A DNA stretch of 64,000 nt from positions 310,001-374,000 of the forward strand of contig NZ_JAUSXI010000001.1 of NCBI RefSeq assembly GCF_030815865.1, written 5' to 3'. Shown piece by piece: positions 9,391-17,831 of this stretch (position 1 is its first letter; every line of letters starts with the position of its first letter). The notes below the pieces were generated by a model that saw only the letters and a program-made list of their open reading frames with translations, searched no databases and was not told the origin of the DNA. The position numbers were made by a program, and so were the translations under genes. Source of the DNA: Arthrobacter globiformis (lineage in GTDB: Bacteria > Actinomycetota > Actinomycetes > Actinomycetales > Micrococcaceae).

Positions 9391-10896
9391 CTAAAAGGGC
9401 GGAGGTTCTGGTGCGGTGGCGTGATCCGGTGGTTTCAGTGTTGGTTCCGGTGGCTCGACTGGGTGGCCGCGCATGCCGAAAGGTGCTGGTTCGGTAACGT
9501 AGGCCCGTCCCAGCGGTGAATGCCAGCTGAGGTTGCCCGCGCCGGCGTGCGTGTAGGTCCAAGCGCCGATGGACTTCAGTGCATGGTGTCTTCGGCAGAG
9601 CATTGCCAGGTTGCCGGCGTCGGTGGTGCCACCGTCCTGCCATTCGATGGTGTGGTCAGGTTCGCAGGCGGTGGCCCGGCGGGTGCATCCCGGGAAGCGG
9701 CAGGTCCCGTCCCGGCAGTTCAGGTACCGGCGAAGCGCCTGCGGTGGACGGTAGGCCGTGCGGCCCACGCCCAGGGCCTGGCCGGTGGTGCAGTCTGTGA
9801 AGAGCCGCTGCCATGTGGGCGCCAAGACAGCCATGCGCCGGGCCGTGGCAGCATCGATTGGGCCGTAGCCCTGGAGCTCAGCCAGTTCGAGCTCAGCTGT
9901 TCCAAGTGACCCTGCTTGGAGCCCAGCCGTTTCCAGTTCACCTGTGGAGAGCGCCTCGGACCAATGGACGCCGTCACCGAGGACCTGTCCGACGGGAATG
10001 GTCACCACAACCTCGGCACGGAATGCCCCGGACTCTGGTTCATCAGATGCGCCCAGAAAACGGTAGGTGAATGCATCAGCGCGCAACTCGGACAGCGTGT
10101 GGTGGTCGGGAGCAGTGCCGGCCCCAGGAACGTCTCTGGGGTCTGCAGCCCGTGTGCTGGCCTGCCGTGCATCGTGGTCGAGCCCATTGAAAAGCGCCAG
10201 CCCGATTTCCGCTGTCAGGCGTGCGGTGAGGGTGCACATGCCGTCGGGTTCGGCCGAGAACCAGACGCCGCGCTCACGCTGGGCAGACTCTCTGCGGGCC
10301 TCGAGGCTTTCGGGGTGAAGGCGCTCGCGCAGCCGCCGCAGGCATGTCCGCAATTCGGCTGGGGTGCGGAGGCGGCCTTGCCGGGTCCGTGTGCGTCGCA
10401 GGGCAAGCCGCGAGAATTTTTCGGCCTGTTCGGCGGGGAGGGATCGGGCCTGGTCGAGGATGATCCGGGCGTGCGCCTCGGAGATTTCCCCGTCTTGGAC
10501 CGCCTCGAGGACCTCCCATTGGGACGCCGTCAGGTCCGCGGCATCGTTCAGCCAGCGTGCGGCGGTGCTTTCCGAGAGGGCAGAGGCGGTGGACACTTCA
10601 CTGACGGCCAGCGCATGGGCTTCCTCCCCGCCGAACCGTACCGGCTGGTTTTCTTGGCGCCGGGGAGATTCTTCGCCGATCGCTTCTTCGACCCGTGCAA
10701 GGGCGCTCAATTTCATGGCTGTTGCCCACGCGATGAGCCGGTCGGACGACCCCACCAGACCGAGGGCCTCGTCGGCTGTGAGGAACGACGGCAGCGGAAC
10801 GCTCAGGGTGCCGGCTAGCAGTGAATCCTCCAGGTCCGTGAAGGCGACAGCTGGAACCCACGTCTCGTCATCGGTGACGAACGCCTGGACCTCCAT
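9391..10896 (-). CDS. DUF222/HNH endonuclease signature protein (13E12-repeat type)
   Basis: A 501-residue protein of the actinobacterial 13E12/DUF222 family, often present in many genomic copies. The DUF222 helical region covers roughly residues 40-340, with SESTAARWLNDAADL and ISEAHARIILDQARSLP. A C-terminal HNH nuclease-like zinc module follows (CRFPGCTRRA, then ACEPDHTIEWQDGG, then LAMLCRRHHALK). The Cys/His ligands and the DH pair look intact. Its biological role is unsettled; an association with mobile DNA is commonly suspected. Strong AAGGAGG six bases before the ATG. It is flanked by decayed genes on both sides. Confidence 0.92.
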   Translation of the reverse strand: MEVQAFVTDDETWVPAVAFTDLEDSLLAGTLSVPLPSFLTADEALGLVGSSDRLIAWATAMKLSALARVEEAIGEESPRRQENQPVRFGGEEAHALAVSEVSTASALSESTAARWLNDAADLTASQWEVLEAVQDGEISEAHARIILDQARSLPAEQAEKFSRLALRRTRTRQGRLRTPAELRTCLRRLRERLHPESLEARRESAQRERGVWFSAEPDGMCTLTARLTAEIGLALFNGLDHDARQASTRAADPRDVPGAGTAPDHHTLSELRADAFTYRFLGASDEPESGAFRAEVVVTIPVGQVLGDGVHWSEALSTGELETAGLQAGSLGTAELELAELQGYGPIDAATARRMAVLAPTWQRLFTDCTTGQALGVGRTAYRPPQALRRYLNCRDGTCRFPGCTRRATACEPDHTIEWQDGGTTDAGNLAMLCRRHHALKSIGAWTYTHAGAGNLSWHSPLGRAYVTEPAPFGMRGHPVEPPEPTLKPPDHATAPEPPPF

Positions 10897-11060
10897 GCCG
10901 CGCCTCCTTCCGGAAATCCTTGCCCTCTGAACTCTTTGCCCGGCATCCCCTAACCCGACACTCCCAGACTAGGCGGAGGGTGCGACATTTTGAGGAGGCC
11001 ATGGTCCGGGGCCGCAAGTGCCCGTTCGCGCCGAGGCAGTTTCGCGCTTGGCGGCGGTAA

Positions 11061-11555
11061 CTAGGCCGTTGCTTCGTCTTCCACGTTGGGGTCAGCCTGG
11101 AGCGTGTGATCGATCTGCGCGGATTCGATGAGCTGCGTCATGGCAACGTGGATGTCCTCCGCCTGGGCACGGGTGAGGCCTAGTTTGGCGAGCATGGTGC
11201 CGGGCACGCCCATTGCTTTGTCGCGGAGCGCGGCTCCTTCGGGGGTCAGGCCGACGGCAAGGGAACGTTCATCGCCGGGAACGCGGCGGCGGGTGACATA
11301 TCCCAAGGCTTCGAGCCGCTTGAGCAAGGGGGACAGGGTGGCCGGGACCAGGAGGAGTGCGTCGCTGATTTCCTTGACGGAACGCGGACTCTTCTCCCAC
11401 AGTGCGAGCATCACCAGGTACTGCGGGTGGGTCAGGTTCAGCTCCTGCAGCACGGGCCGGTAGGCGCCGATGACGGTGCGCGAGGCGACAGCCAGAGCGA
11501 AGCAGAGCTGCCGCTCGAGCAGGAGGTCTTCGTCGCTTCCTGAAGGGGAAGTCAT
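11061..11555 (-). CDS. MarR family regulator, OhrR-like
   Basis: A 164-residue winged-helix regulator. The N-terminal LCFALAVASRTVIGAYRP carries Cys18 in the place of the reactive peroxide-sensing Cys of OhrR proteins, followed by LNLTHPQYLVMLALWE. The recognition region (VPATLSPLLKRLEALGYVTR) and wing (RVPGDERSLAVGLTPEG) are intact. OhrR proteins respond to organic hydroperoxides and usually repress an adjacent ohr gene; none is present here. The start lies against the 3' end of a decayed antiporter gene and lacks a clear ribosome site, so its original upstream region may be lost. Confidence 0.85.
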   Translation of the reverse strand: MTSPSGSDEDLLLERQLCFALAVASRTVIGAYRPVLQELNLTHPQYLVMLALWEKSPRSVKEISDALLLVPATLSPLLKRLEALGYVTRRRVPGDERSLAVGLTPEGAALRDKAMGVPGTMLAKLGLTRAQAEDIHVAMTQLIESAQIDHTLQADPNVEDEATA

Positions 11556-11574
11556 GAAGCCATGATATCGAAGT

Positions 11575-12334
11575 GCCTACGGGAACTGGCGAGGAAGAGG
11601 AACGCCGCGAACAGGACCAGGTGGATGGCTCCCTGCAGTCGGGTGGCGCGGCCCTGCACAACGGTGATTCGTCAGGCCGATGCTGTGTAGGTGGCCTTTT
11701 TGGTGGGCGTGGGGCCATGCAGGTCGTCCTCGCCGTCCCTTGGCGACAGGACAGGAAGGAAAAAGTGGCGGTGGCGGACAGTGGGTCAACACAAACACGC
11801 CGTAAAGCGACAACGAAGCCACGGCCGCGAAGCCCAGCTGAAGGGGAGAAAACTCAGGTCCGGGCCGCGACGACGTGAAGGTCGGCAGGACCAGCGTCAG
11901 GGTAGCCAGCGTGGTGACCACGGCCAGGGCGGCACCCGCTCCCTCCGGGTTGAACCGTGGGATGCCATACCTGCGGGCGCCCACGAGCAGGGCAATCCCG
12001 ACGATGCCGTTGGCCGTGATCATGACGGCGGCGAAGACGGTGTCCCGCGCCAGCGAATGGCTCCCCTCGCCACCGGATGCGATCAAGGTGACAATGAGGG
12101 CCACCTCGATGACGGTAACGGCAACCGCAAGCACGAGCGAACCGAAGGGCTCGCCGATGCGCTCGGCCACCACTTCGGCGTGATGCACCGCCGCCAGGAC
12201 GGCTCCCACTAGAACCGCCCCGCGATGGCGCCAGCCAACACCGGCCCGGGAGAAACTCCCCACGTCACGGCCAGCACGATCAGGCCGACGACGGGAACAA
12301 CGGCGGTCCAGGACGATCGGAGCCGGGCCAGCAC
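11575..12334 (-). pseudogene. Decayed ChaA-type calcium/sodium:proton antiporter
   Basis: The minus-strand frame begins at GTG 12334 (LARLRSSWTAVVPVVGLIVL) and shifts frame near 12215, where the first frame meets TAG. It then reads well through AAVHHAEVVAERIGEPFGS, VTVIEVALIVTLIASGGE and RYGIPRFNPEGAGAA to SLYGVFVLT. After another shift it reads HGPTPTKKATYT, and then, with the second half of the protein missing, jumps to SIGLT and the family C-terminus RATRLQGAIHLVLFAAFLF. At least two frameshifts and large internal deletions are present. The first half matches the y4hA/ChaA ionic transporter family strongly. Confidence 0.8.
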
Positions 12335-12380
12335 AGCGATATCTTCTCAGTGCTGGCCCTGTAGGACTAGCCCTCCAGTA

Positions 12381-12683
12381 CTAGCCCTCACACTCCGAGC
12401 AGTATTTCTTGCCGTCCTTTTCCCGCGCGAGCTGGCTGCGGTGGTGGACCAGGAAGCAGGACATACAGGTGAACTCGTCCTCCTGCACCGGAACAACCTG
12501 GATCAGCAGCTCTTCGTGCGACAGGTCGGCACCGGGAAGGTCGATGCCTTCGGCGGTGTCGGCCTCTTCGACATCAAGCAGGGCAGTTTGGGATCCGCCC
12601 TGCCGGGACTGGATGGCCTCCAGGGATTCGTTGGCCGGCTGGTCCTCTTGGGCCACGCGAGGGGCGTCGTAGTCAGTTGCCAT
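12381..12683 (-). CDS. DUF4193 domain-containing protein
   Basis: A 100-residue protein starting at ATG 12683 behind AAGGAG. It is the small acidic actinobacterial DUF4193 protein. It begins MATDYDAPR, has a long acidic middle, and ends with a likely zinc-binding pair of Cys motifs (FTCMSCFLVHHRSQLA and KKYCSECEG, CxxC...CxxC). In many Actinobacteria such genes lie near sigma-factor or dut genes; here it stands alone. Cellular role unknown; a small zinc-ribbon function is inferred from the Cys pattern. Confidence 0.9.
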   Translation of the reverse strand: MATDYDAPRVAQEDQPANESLEAIQSRQGGSQTALLDVEEADTAEGIDLPGADLSHEELLIQVVPVQEDEFTCMSCFLVHHRSQLAREKDGKKYCSECEG

Positions 12684-12791
12684 GGTTTTTACTCCTTCGG
12701 CTGAGCGCCGGTCGGCGCACATTCGCAGGGGTCAACGAGCGGGCGCCGTCAGGTATTCCCGGATACCGGGGACGGTTAAGGTCCCCACAGT

Positions 12792-13001
12792 TTAGAGGAT
12801 GATTTCGCGGGTCGTGCCGAACGGAACCTGGTCGGAAAGCGTGGCGGTGTAGCTTCCGGGCCTGTTGCGCGTGACGATGATGCCGTGGGTCCCGGTGAGC
12901 ATGGCCTCTTCCTGCAGGTTCTTGACGGCGGCATCGAGCCTCTCGTCCAGGATCTGGCGGTCATTTACATGGATATCGATGGTCTTGGTGGTGCTGGGCA
13001 T
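12792..13001 (-). CDS. Small conserved-looking hypothetical protein
   Basis: A 69-residue soluble protein with AAAGGA seven bases before its ATG. The sequence suggests a small alpha-beta fold (TKTIDIHVNDRQILDERLDA, then GTHGIIVTRNRPGSYTATLS). No membrane segment or Cys. The strong ribosome site and a good upstream promoter (13216-13244) support expression. I do not recognise the family. Confidence 0.65.
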   Translation of the reverse strand: MPSTTKTIDIHVNDRQILDERLDAAVKNLQEEAMLTGTHGIIVTRNRPGSYTATLSDQVPFGTTREIIL

Positions 13002-13215
13002 AGTCGTCCTTTGGGCTGTTCAAAGTTCCGGGATGTTCAGATTCTTGGACCGCTCACTAGGCGGCAGGGCGCTCCGGGATCTCTGCGCACGCAGTGCCTG
13101 CCGGATGCCATATATGCGGGCCTGTAGGCCGCTGGTGCACCGCCCCCACGGGCTCTGATGGAAGCCTGTCCACGCGTACGGTGTCGCGTGCATCATGTTC
13201 GGTGCTCTGCGTAAA

Positions 13216-13244
13216 AGTAGACCGCGAGGCCAAAAGTTTGTCAA
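13216..13244 (-). promoter_or_regulatory. Sigma-70-type promoter for the small protein at 12792-13001
   Basis: On the minus strand TTGACA (13239-13244) and TCTACT (13216-13221) are separated by exactly 17 bp, about 215 bp before the small gene. The 13002-13385 gap otherwise contains no gene I can support. Confidence 0.5.
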
Positions 13245-13385
13245 TACATTTGTGCAGCGCAAGCGTGCTGTTGGAGTCTTCCAGGAGAGTCATTAGTCCT
13301 GCACTCAGTATCAGCGCAACAGGCGTGTGACGCCGTTGTGTGCCGGGTGGGCAAATCGCGGGCGTCCGCCGGGTTAGGCTGTTCC

Positions 13386-14120
13386 GTGCTTCGTCTGAAA
13401 CGCCTCGCGGTCCTCAGCCTTTTCGCGTTCTGCGCCATCACCGCGGGCGCCTTCTGGCTCCTGGGCAACGGAACGCCTGCGGCCCAACCGGCTCCGCCGC
13501 AGGCGGCGGGGAAGTTCGTGCCGCTGGCAAGTGGCAGTAAGCATGCCGTGAACATCACGAGGACCGTTGAGCCGGGCTGGTTGGCCCGGACCGCTGCGCA
13601 GACTGGAATTCCTGCACGGGCTCTTCGGGCGTACGTTGCCGCGGCCGGCATGGCGAATGCCGACGCGCCGGCGTGCGGGATCGGCTGGAACACGCTAGCC
13701 GCCGTCGGGTTTGTCGAATCCGCGCACGGCGCCCTCGGCGGAGGCCGCCTCACGGCTTCGGGAGACGTGAGCGGTCCGATCGTCGGCCCCGGCCTCAACG
13801 GCGACGGCTTCGCCGCCATTGCCGACACGGACGCCGGCGCGCTCGACGGCGACACCCGCTGGGACCGCGCCGTCGGACCCATGCAGTTCATTCCGTCCAC
13901 GTGGAAGTTGGCGGGGCGGGACGCCAACGGCGACGGGGTGGCCGATCCGCACAATATCGACGACGCCGCCCTGAGTGCGGCGGGCTACCTGTGCGCCGGC
14001 GGCCGGGACCTCACCACCGATCAGGGCTGGACCGATGCCATCTGGTCCTACAACCAGTCCGAGGCCTACCTGGGGCAAGTGGGCGGGCAGGCTGCTGAGT
14101 ACGCGGAGCAGGCGGGGTAG
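13386..14120 (+). CDS. Secreted lytic murein transglycosylase (SLT_2/MltB-like)
   Basis: A 244-residue protein (GTG 13386; an in-frame GTG at 13338 is the longer alternative). An N-terminal signal/anchor segment (RLAVLSLFAFCAITAGAFWL) precedes a lysozyme-like domain. The catalytic Glu is Glu111 in VGFVESAHG. Family features follow: GPIVGPGLNG, VGPMQFIPSTW, DANGDGVADPHNIDDAALSA and YLCAGG, ending IWSYNQSEAYL. Such enzymes cleave the MurNAc-GlcNAc bond with 1,6-anhydro formation. The short upstream region carries only weak ribosome-site signals. An inverted repeat follows at 14124-14167. Confidence 0.88.
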   Translation: MLRLKRLAVLSLFAFCAITAGAFWLLGNGTPAAQPAPPQAAGKFVPLASGSKHAVNITRTVEPGWLARTAAQTGIPARALRAYVAAAGMANADAPACGIGWNTLAAVGFVESAHGALGGGRLTASGDVSGPIVGPGLNGDGFAAIADTDAGALDGDTRWDRAVGPMQFIPSTWKLAGRDANGDGVADPHNIDDAALSAAGYLCAGGRDLTTDQGWTDAIWSYNQSEAYLGQVGGQAAEYAEQAG

Positions 14121-14123
14121 CCC

Positions 14124-14167
14124 GGCACGGAGCCGGCGCACACGGAGGGCCTGACACTGTCCGTGCC
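14124..14167 (+). terminator. Inverted repeat after the lytic transglycosylase
   Basis: GGCACGGA (14124-14131) pairs with TCCGTGCC (14160-14167) four bases after the stop. The long loop can fold further. Modest terminator candidate. Confidence 0.4.
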
Positions 14168-14199
14168 AGACCCTGCGTGGGCGTTGGACCCGGTACTTC

Positions 14200-14322
14200 T
14201 CAGACCCGCTGCGGGGAGCCGAGTTCCACGGGTTCCTCATCCATCAGGTAGGCGGATTCGGAGTGAGCTGCAATGTCGATGCCGCGGAGTTCGGCTGCTT
14301 CGTCAACGCGAAGTAGGTTCCC
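14200..14322 (-). pseudogene. C-terminal remnant of an ammonium transporter (Amt)
   Basis: The minus strand encodes about 40 residues ending in a stop at 14200-14202: NLLRVDEAAELRGIDIAAHS followed by ESAYLMDEEPVELGSPQRV. The pattern LRV-E--E--GID---H-ESAY is the cytoplasmic tail of Amt/AmtB transporters. No transmembrane part of Amt exists upstream; instead the decayed APC permease ends at 14327, so a deletion has joined the two. Recognition is from memory of the family tail and rests on a short match. Confidence 0.55.
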
Positions 14323-14326
14323 TCGG

Positions 14327-15717
14327 TCAGGCCTCCTCGAGCTGCAGATGTGGCGTTGGGCGGCGGAACCCGCGGGTGAGGCAGGCCAGGTAGACGAGAC
14401 CCAGTGCTGCCCACGAGAGGCCAAGCGAGAACGAGAGCCCGCTTAGGCTGGTCCAGAGCCACAGTGTCAGCACGAAGCCGACTCCCGGGAGCAGGAGGTT
14501 GTGCAGCAGGCCCTTGGCTCCGCGGTTCTTCTGGTCGATGAAGTAGTGCTTGATGACGGACAGGTTGACCACCGAGAAGGCGACGAGGGCCCCGAAACTG
14601 ATCAGCGAGGACACGGTCGTCAGGTCGAGGATCAGGGCGCCAGTAGCGATATTCCCGACGTGACGATGATCGGAACCACAGGCGTGCCCCACCGCGGATG
14701 AAGGCGGCCGAAGACCGCGGGCAGTACGCGGCCGCGGCCCATCGAGTAGATGATTCGCGAAACCGAGGCCTGCGAAGTCAGCGCCGACCCGAGGCTTCCG
14801 GCAATGTACGCGGCGGTGAAAAACGCGACCAGGATGTTACCGCCGGCGGCGCCTACCACTTCGATAGCCGCGGCGTCCGTGTTGGCAAAGGTGCCGACGG
14901 GAAGCAGGTGGTGACTGATATAGGCCAGCCCCAGGAAGATGAGCCCCGCGAGGACGGTGGTCAGCATGATGGCCCGCGGAATGCTCCGCCGCGGGTTCTT
15001 TGCCTCCTCCGCAAACGTTGAGACGGCATCAAATCCCAGGTAGGACAGGCACAGGACGGCGGACCCCGCCAAGATCGGTGAGAAGCCTTCGGCGCCGTCG
15101 ACTCCGGCGAAGGGGGCAAGGAGGTCCAGCTTTCCCGCTCCCGAGACGGAGGCCCAGGCGAGTCCGACGAACAGCACAATGAAGAGAGCCTGGAGCCCCA
15201 CCACCACGAAGTTTGCCCTGGCCACCGCCGTGATACCGAGGATGTTCAGTGCGGTCACGGCTGCGATGGATATGACCATGAACAGCCATGCCGGGACGGC
15301 CGGGAAGGCGGCATTGAGGTAGATGCCGATGAGCAGGTAGTTGATCATCGGCAGGAGCAGATAGTCCAGCAGCAGGGACCAGCCGGACATGAAGCCCAGA
15401 CCGGCGCCGAATGACCTTGTGGCGTAGGTGTAGGCGGATCCTGCGAACGGAAAGGCCTGGGCCATCCGGCCGTAGGACCGGGCGGTGAAGAGCATGACCA
15501 CCAGGGCGGCGGCGTAGGCCGCGGAGAGGCGCCCGCCCGTCAGTTCGACGACGATGCCGTAGGTGCTGAATATGGTGAGGGGCACCATGTAGACCAGGCC
15601 CAGTAGAACCAGGGAGGGCACGCCAAGCACCCGGCGTCAGCCGTTGCCCGTCCTTCCGGTCTCGCTGGCCGGCCGGCTCCCGTCGGTGGGGGTCTGCGTG
15701 TCAGAGGCTGAGCTCAT
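14327..15717 (-). pseudogene. APC family amino acid permease with nonsense codon and frameshift
   Basis: The natural start is ATG 15717 (AGGA ahead). After 26 codons an in-frame TGA at 15637-15639 interrupts it, and the same frame resumes with RRVLGVPSLVLLGLVYMVPL. Helices typical of APC permeases follow (PFAGSAYTYATRSFGAGLGF, LGFDAVSTFAEEAKNPRRSI, SQASVSRIIYSMGRGRVLP). Near 14650 the frame shifts and continues ATGALILDLTTVSSLISFGA to the stop at 14327. All twelve helices can be recovered, so decay is recent or is a read error. The family includes putrescine and amino acid importers; substrate unknown. A dyad at 15890-15908 lies in the promoter region. Confidence 0.82.
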
Positions 15718-15889
15718 GGGATTCCTAAGCGTTGAGGCCGCCGGCACCGGCGGCGGGAATGGCATGAGAACAAGCAGAAGCCCGCTCATGGACACCACAG
15801 GTGCAGGGAAGCGGTGGCAACGCCGTCAGTGCCACACCCCCGCCCGGGACGTCGGGGCTTACCCAATCCCGGTCCGTGGTGCCGGATAT

Positions 15890-15908
15890 AAATGAATGAA
15901 GTTCATTT
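15890..15908. promoter_or_regulatory. Palindromic operator candidate before the APC permease pseudogene
   Basis: The arms AAATGAA (15890-15896) and TTCATTT (15902-15908) form a perfect 7-bp dyad, with a shorter nested dyad ATGAA-G-TTCAT at 15896-15906. The size and AT-richness fit a TetR-like site, about 170 bp before the permease start. The regulator is unknown. Confidence 0.45.
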
Positions 15909-15951
15909 AGTAAAGCAGTGACGGGAATCACGGTCAAGGGGTGTGGGTGGA

Positions 15952-16833
15952 TTAGGCCCGGCTGGCCGCCCTTGCCGTTTCCGCGATTCGCTCGGTCGCG
16001 GCCCACGACGCGAGCAGCCGGAGTGCTTCGTCGGACGGGCTGCCGGGGACTGCGGGGTAGACCGTGAGCGTGTGGCCGGGGTCGTCTTCGAGTTCCATGG
16101 CCGCGTACGTCAGTTCCAGGAGGCCGACGACGGGGTGGCGGAAGGTCTTGGTTCCGGAGTAGTGGCGGCGGACGTTGTGGGCTGCCCAGCGCGTGCGGAA
16201 TTCGTTGCTGCGCATGGAGAGTTCACCCACGAGTTCGGCGATGCGCTTGTCATGCGGGTTGCGGCCGGCCTCGCGGCGGAGGATCGCGACGTTGACGTTC
16301 GCTGCCCGGTCCCAGTCGGGGTAGAAATTGTGGGAGAGCGGGTCCAGGAAGATGAATCTCGAGTGGTTCGCGGGGCGCGCTGTGCCGCGGTACATGTCGG
16401 AGTACATGGCGTAACCAAGGTCATTCGCGGCCACGATGTCCATCCGGTTGTTGGCGATGAACGCCGGGGCTCCGGTTATCGCATCGAGCAGGTACTGCAT
16501 TGCTGGCTGCACGGTGGCGGGGGTGCTCTTGGTCCGGCTCCGGGATGTGGTGTTCGCTGCGCGGGCGAGGTCGTAGAGGTGGTCGTGCTCGGCCCGGTCC
16601 AGCTGCAGGGCCTGCGATATCGCGTCAAGGATGCTGTCGGAGGCGCCGCTGAGATTTCCGCGTTCGAGGCGGGTGTAGTACTCAACGCTGACGCCGGCGA
16701 GGCGTGCCACTTCTTCCCGGCGAAGGCCGGGAACACGCCGTCGGCCGCCAATCGGTTCCAGTCCTGCCTGCTCCGGAGTGATCCGGGAACGGCGGGAGAC
16801 CAGGAACTCGCGTGCCTCGGTTCGGTTGTCCAT
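15952..16833 (-). CDS. XRE-type regulator with MmyB-like ligand-binding domain
   Basis: A 293-residue regulator. The N-terminal Cro/CI-type HTH spans residues 8-80 (REFLVSRRSRITPEQAGL, GLRREEVARLAGVSVEYYTR, LERGNLSGASDSILDAIS). It is followed by an MmyB-like PAS-related domain (about 110-280) with APAFIANNRMDIVAANDLGY, FIFLDPLSHNFYPDW and RWAAHNVRRHYSGTKTFRHP. This architecture is common in Actinobacteria; the domain binds hydrophobic ligands such as fatty acids in MmyB, and targets are often adjacent dehydrogenases. No such target gene is adjacent here. Confidence 0.92.
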   Translation of the reverse strand: MDNRTEAREFLVSRRSRITPEQAGLEPIGGRRRVPGLRREEVARLAGVSVEYYTRLERGNLSGASDSILDAISQALQLDRAEHDHLYDLARAANTTSRSRTKSTPATVQPAMQYLLDAITGAPAFIANNRMDIVAANDLGYAMYSDMYRGTARPANHSRFIFLDPLSHNFYPDWDRAANVNVAILRREAGRNPHDKRIAELVGELSMRSNEFRTRWAAHNVRRHYSGTKTFRHPVVGLLELTYAAMELEDDPGHTLTVYPAVPGSPSDEALRLLASWAATERIAETARAASRA

Positions 16834-16941
16834 CCTGTCAGGCTACGTCCATTCCAAAAGTGGAGGGAGGTCCGGCCATAACCCGTCTTGGCAGGGTACT
16901 CGGGGCCGACGATCTGAGTGAACCGGCTGCCATGGGCCACG

Positions 16942-17613
16942 TTAGGCCTCGCCGCGCCGGCTCACCATCTCATTGATCCAGATCGGCGCGAAAGGCGAGG
17001 TGCAGTTCGGCGGGGTCGGGTAATCCTTCACGACTTCCAGCCGTTCACCGATGTCAATGGCCCGGGCCCGGTGGTGTCCGTGCTCGATGCCGATCTGCGC
17101 CAGGGTGTGGTTCATGGCCCACTGCAACCGGTCCGGGGCGTCTTTCATTTCCGCCTCGATGGTGTCCAGCAGCCCTGGCAGGTCCAGGCCCTCGGGCTTC
17201 TTCGCGACCCGCTCCGTGGTCAGGGCCCAGCCAGCACTCGCGACCACCTGGTCCGGGTCGTCAGTCCAGGCGACGCGCAGATCTTCGGCATGCGGGCTTT
17301 TCTTCACCACGTAGTTCACCAGCCAGTCATGCACCTTGGGTGCGCGGGCCTGGCGCAGCATGGCGTCCAGTTCTTCAAGGTCGAAGGCCTTAGGCCGGCA
17401 GATCAGCAGCGCCAGCAACCGGGCGGCGGTGTCATCCGTGGCCCACAAGTCACGGGCCAGCTCGTGCTGCGTCTTCAGCCGCTTCGCGACCGCGCGCAAC
17501 GCAGACAGGTTCACACCGTGGTCGTCGCCGCGCCTCTGGTTCGCCTCGCGCATTTTTGGATCGTCGAGCGCGGCCAGTTCGGTCATCACCGCGTCAATTG
17601 TTGCCTCGGCCAT
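16942..17613 (-). CDS. DNA alkylation repair protein (AlkD-like HEAT repeat)
   Basis: About 223 residues from ATG 17613 (AGGAG spacing favours it over the adjacent ATG 17616). It is an all-helical HEAT-like repeat protein of the DNA alkylation repair family. Segments GVNLSALRAVAKRLKTQHEL, LARDLWATDDTAARLLALLI, VHDWLVNYVVKKSP and WALTTERVAKKPEGLDLPGL mark successive repeats. AlkC/AlkD-type proteins excise alkylated purines. I could not confirm the catalytic Asp/Trp set, so glycosylase activity is assumed from the family. No operon partner is visible. Confidence 0.82.
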   Translation of the reverse strand: MAEATIDAVMTELAALDDPKMREANQRRGDDHGVNLSALRAVAKRLKTQHELARDLWATDDTAARLLALLICRPKAFDLEELDAMLRQARAPKVHDWLVNYVVKKSPHAEDLRVAWTDDPDQVVASAGWALTTERVAKKPEGLDLPGLLDTIEAEMKDAPDRLQWAMNHTLAQIGIEHGHHRARAIDIGERLEVVKDYPTPPNCTSPFAPIWINEMVSRRGEA

Positions 17614-17831
17614 CATGCTCCTGCTCGCTGTGCCTTCGCTCGTATTGTACGGGCCATCGCGATAGCGCCCCGATCTGTTGGCGAAGGGTACTGAGCTGCG
17701 AAAGCGAGGGCTGGAATCACGCGGCGCACCGGCGTAGCGTCATTGAACGAGGGCCGGCCGTCGCAGCCGAGAGATTCCACGCGCGGGCAGCCCTCGGAGG
17801 TGGCGTTCAGGTCAATTCTGAAGGAGCCCGG

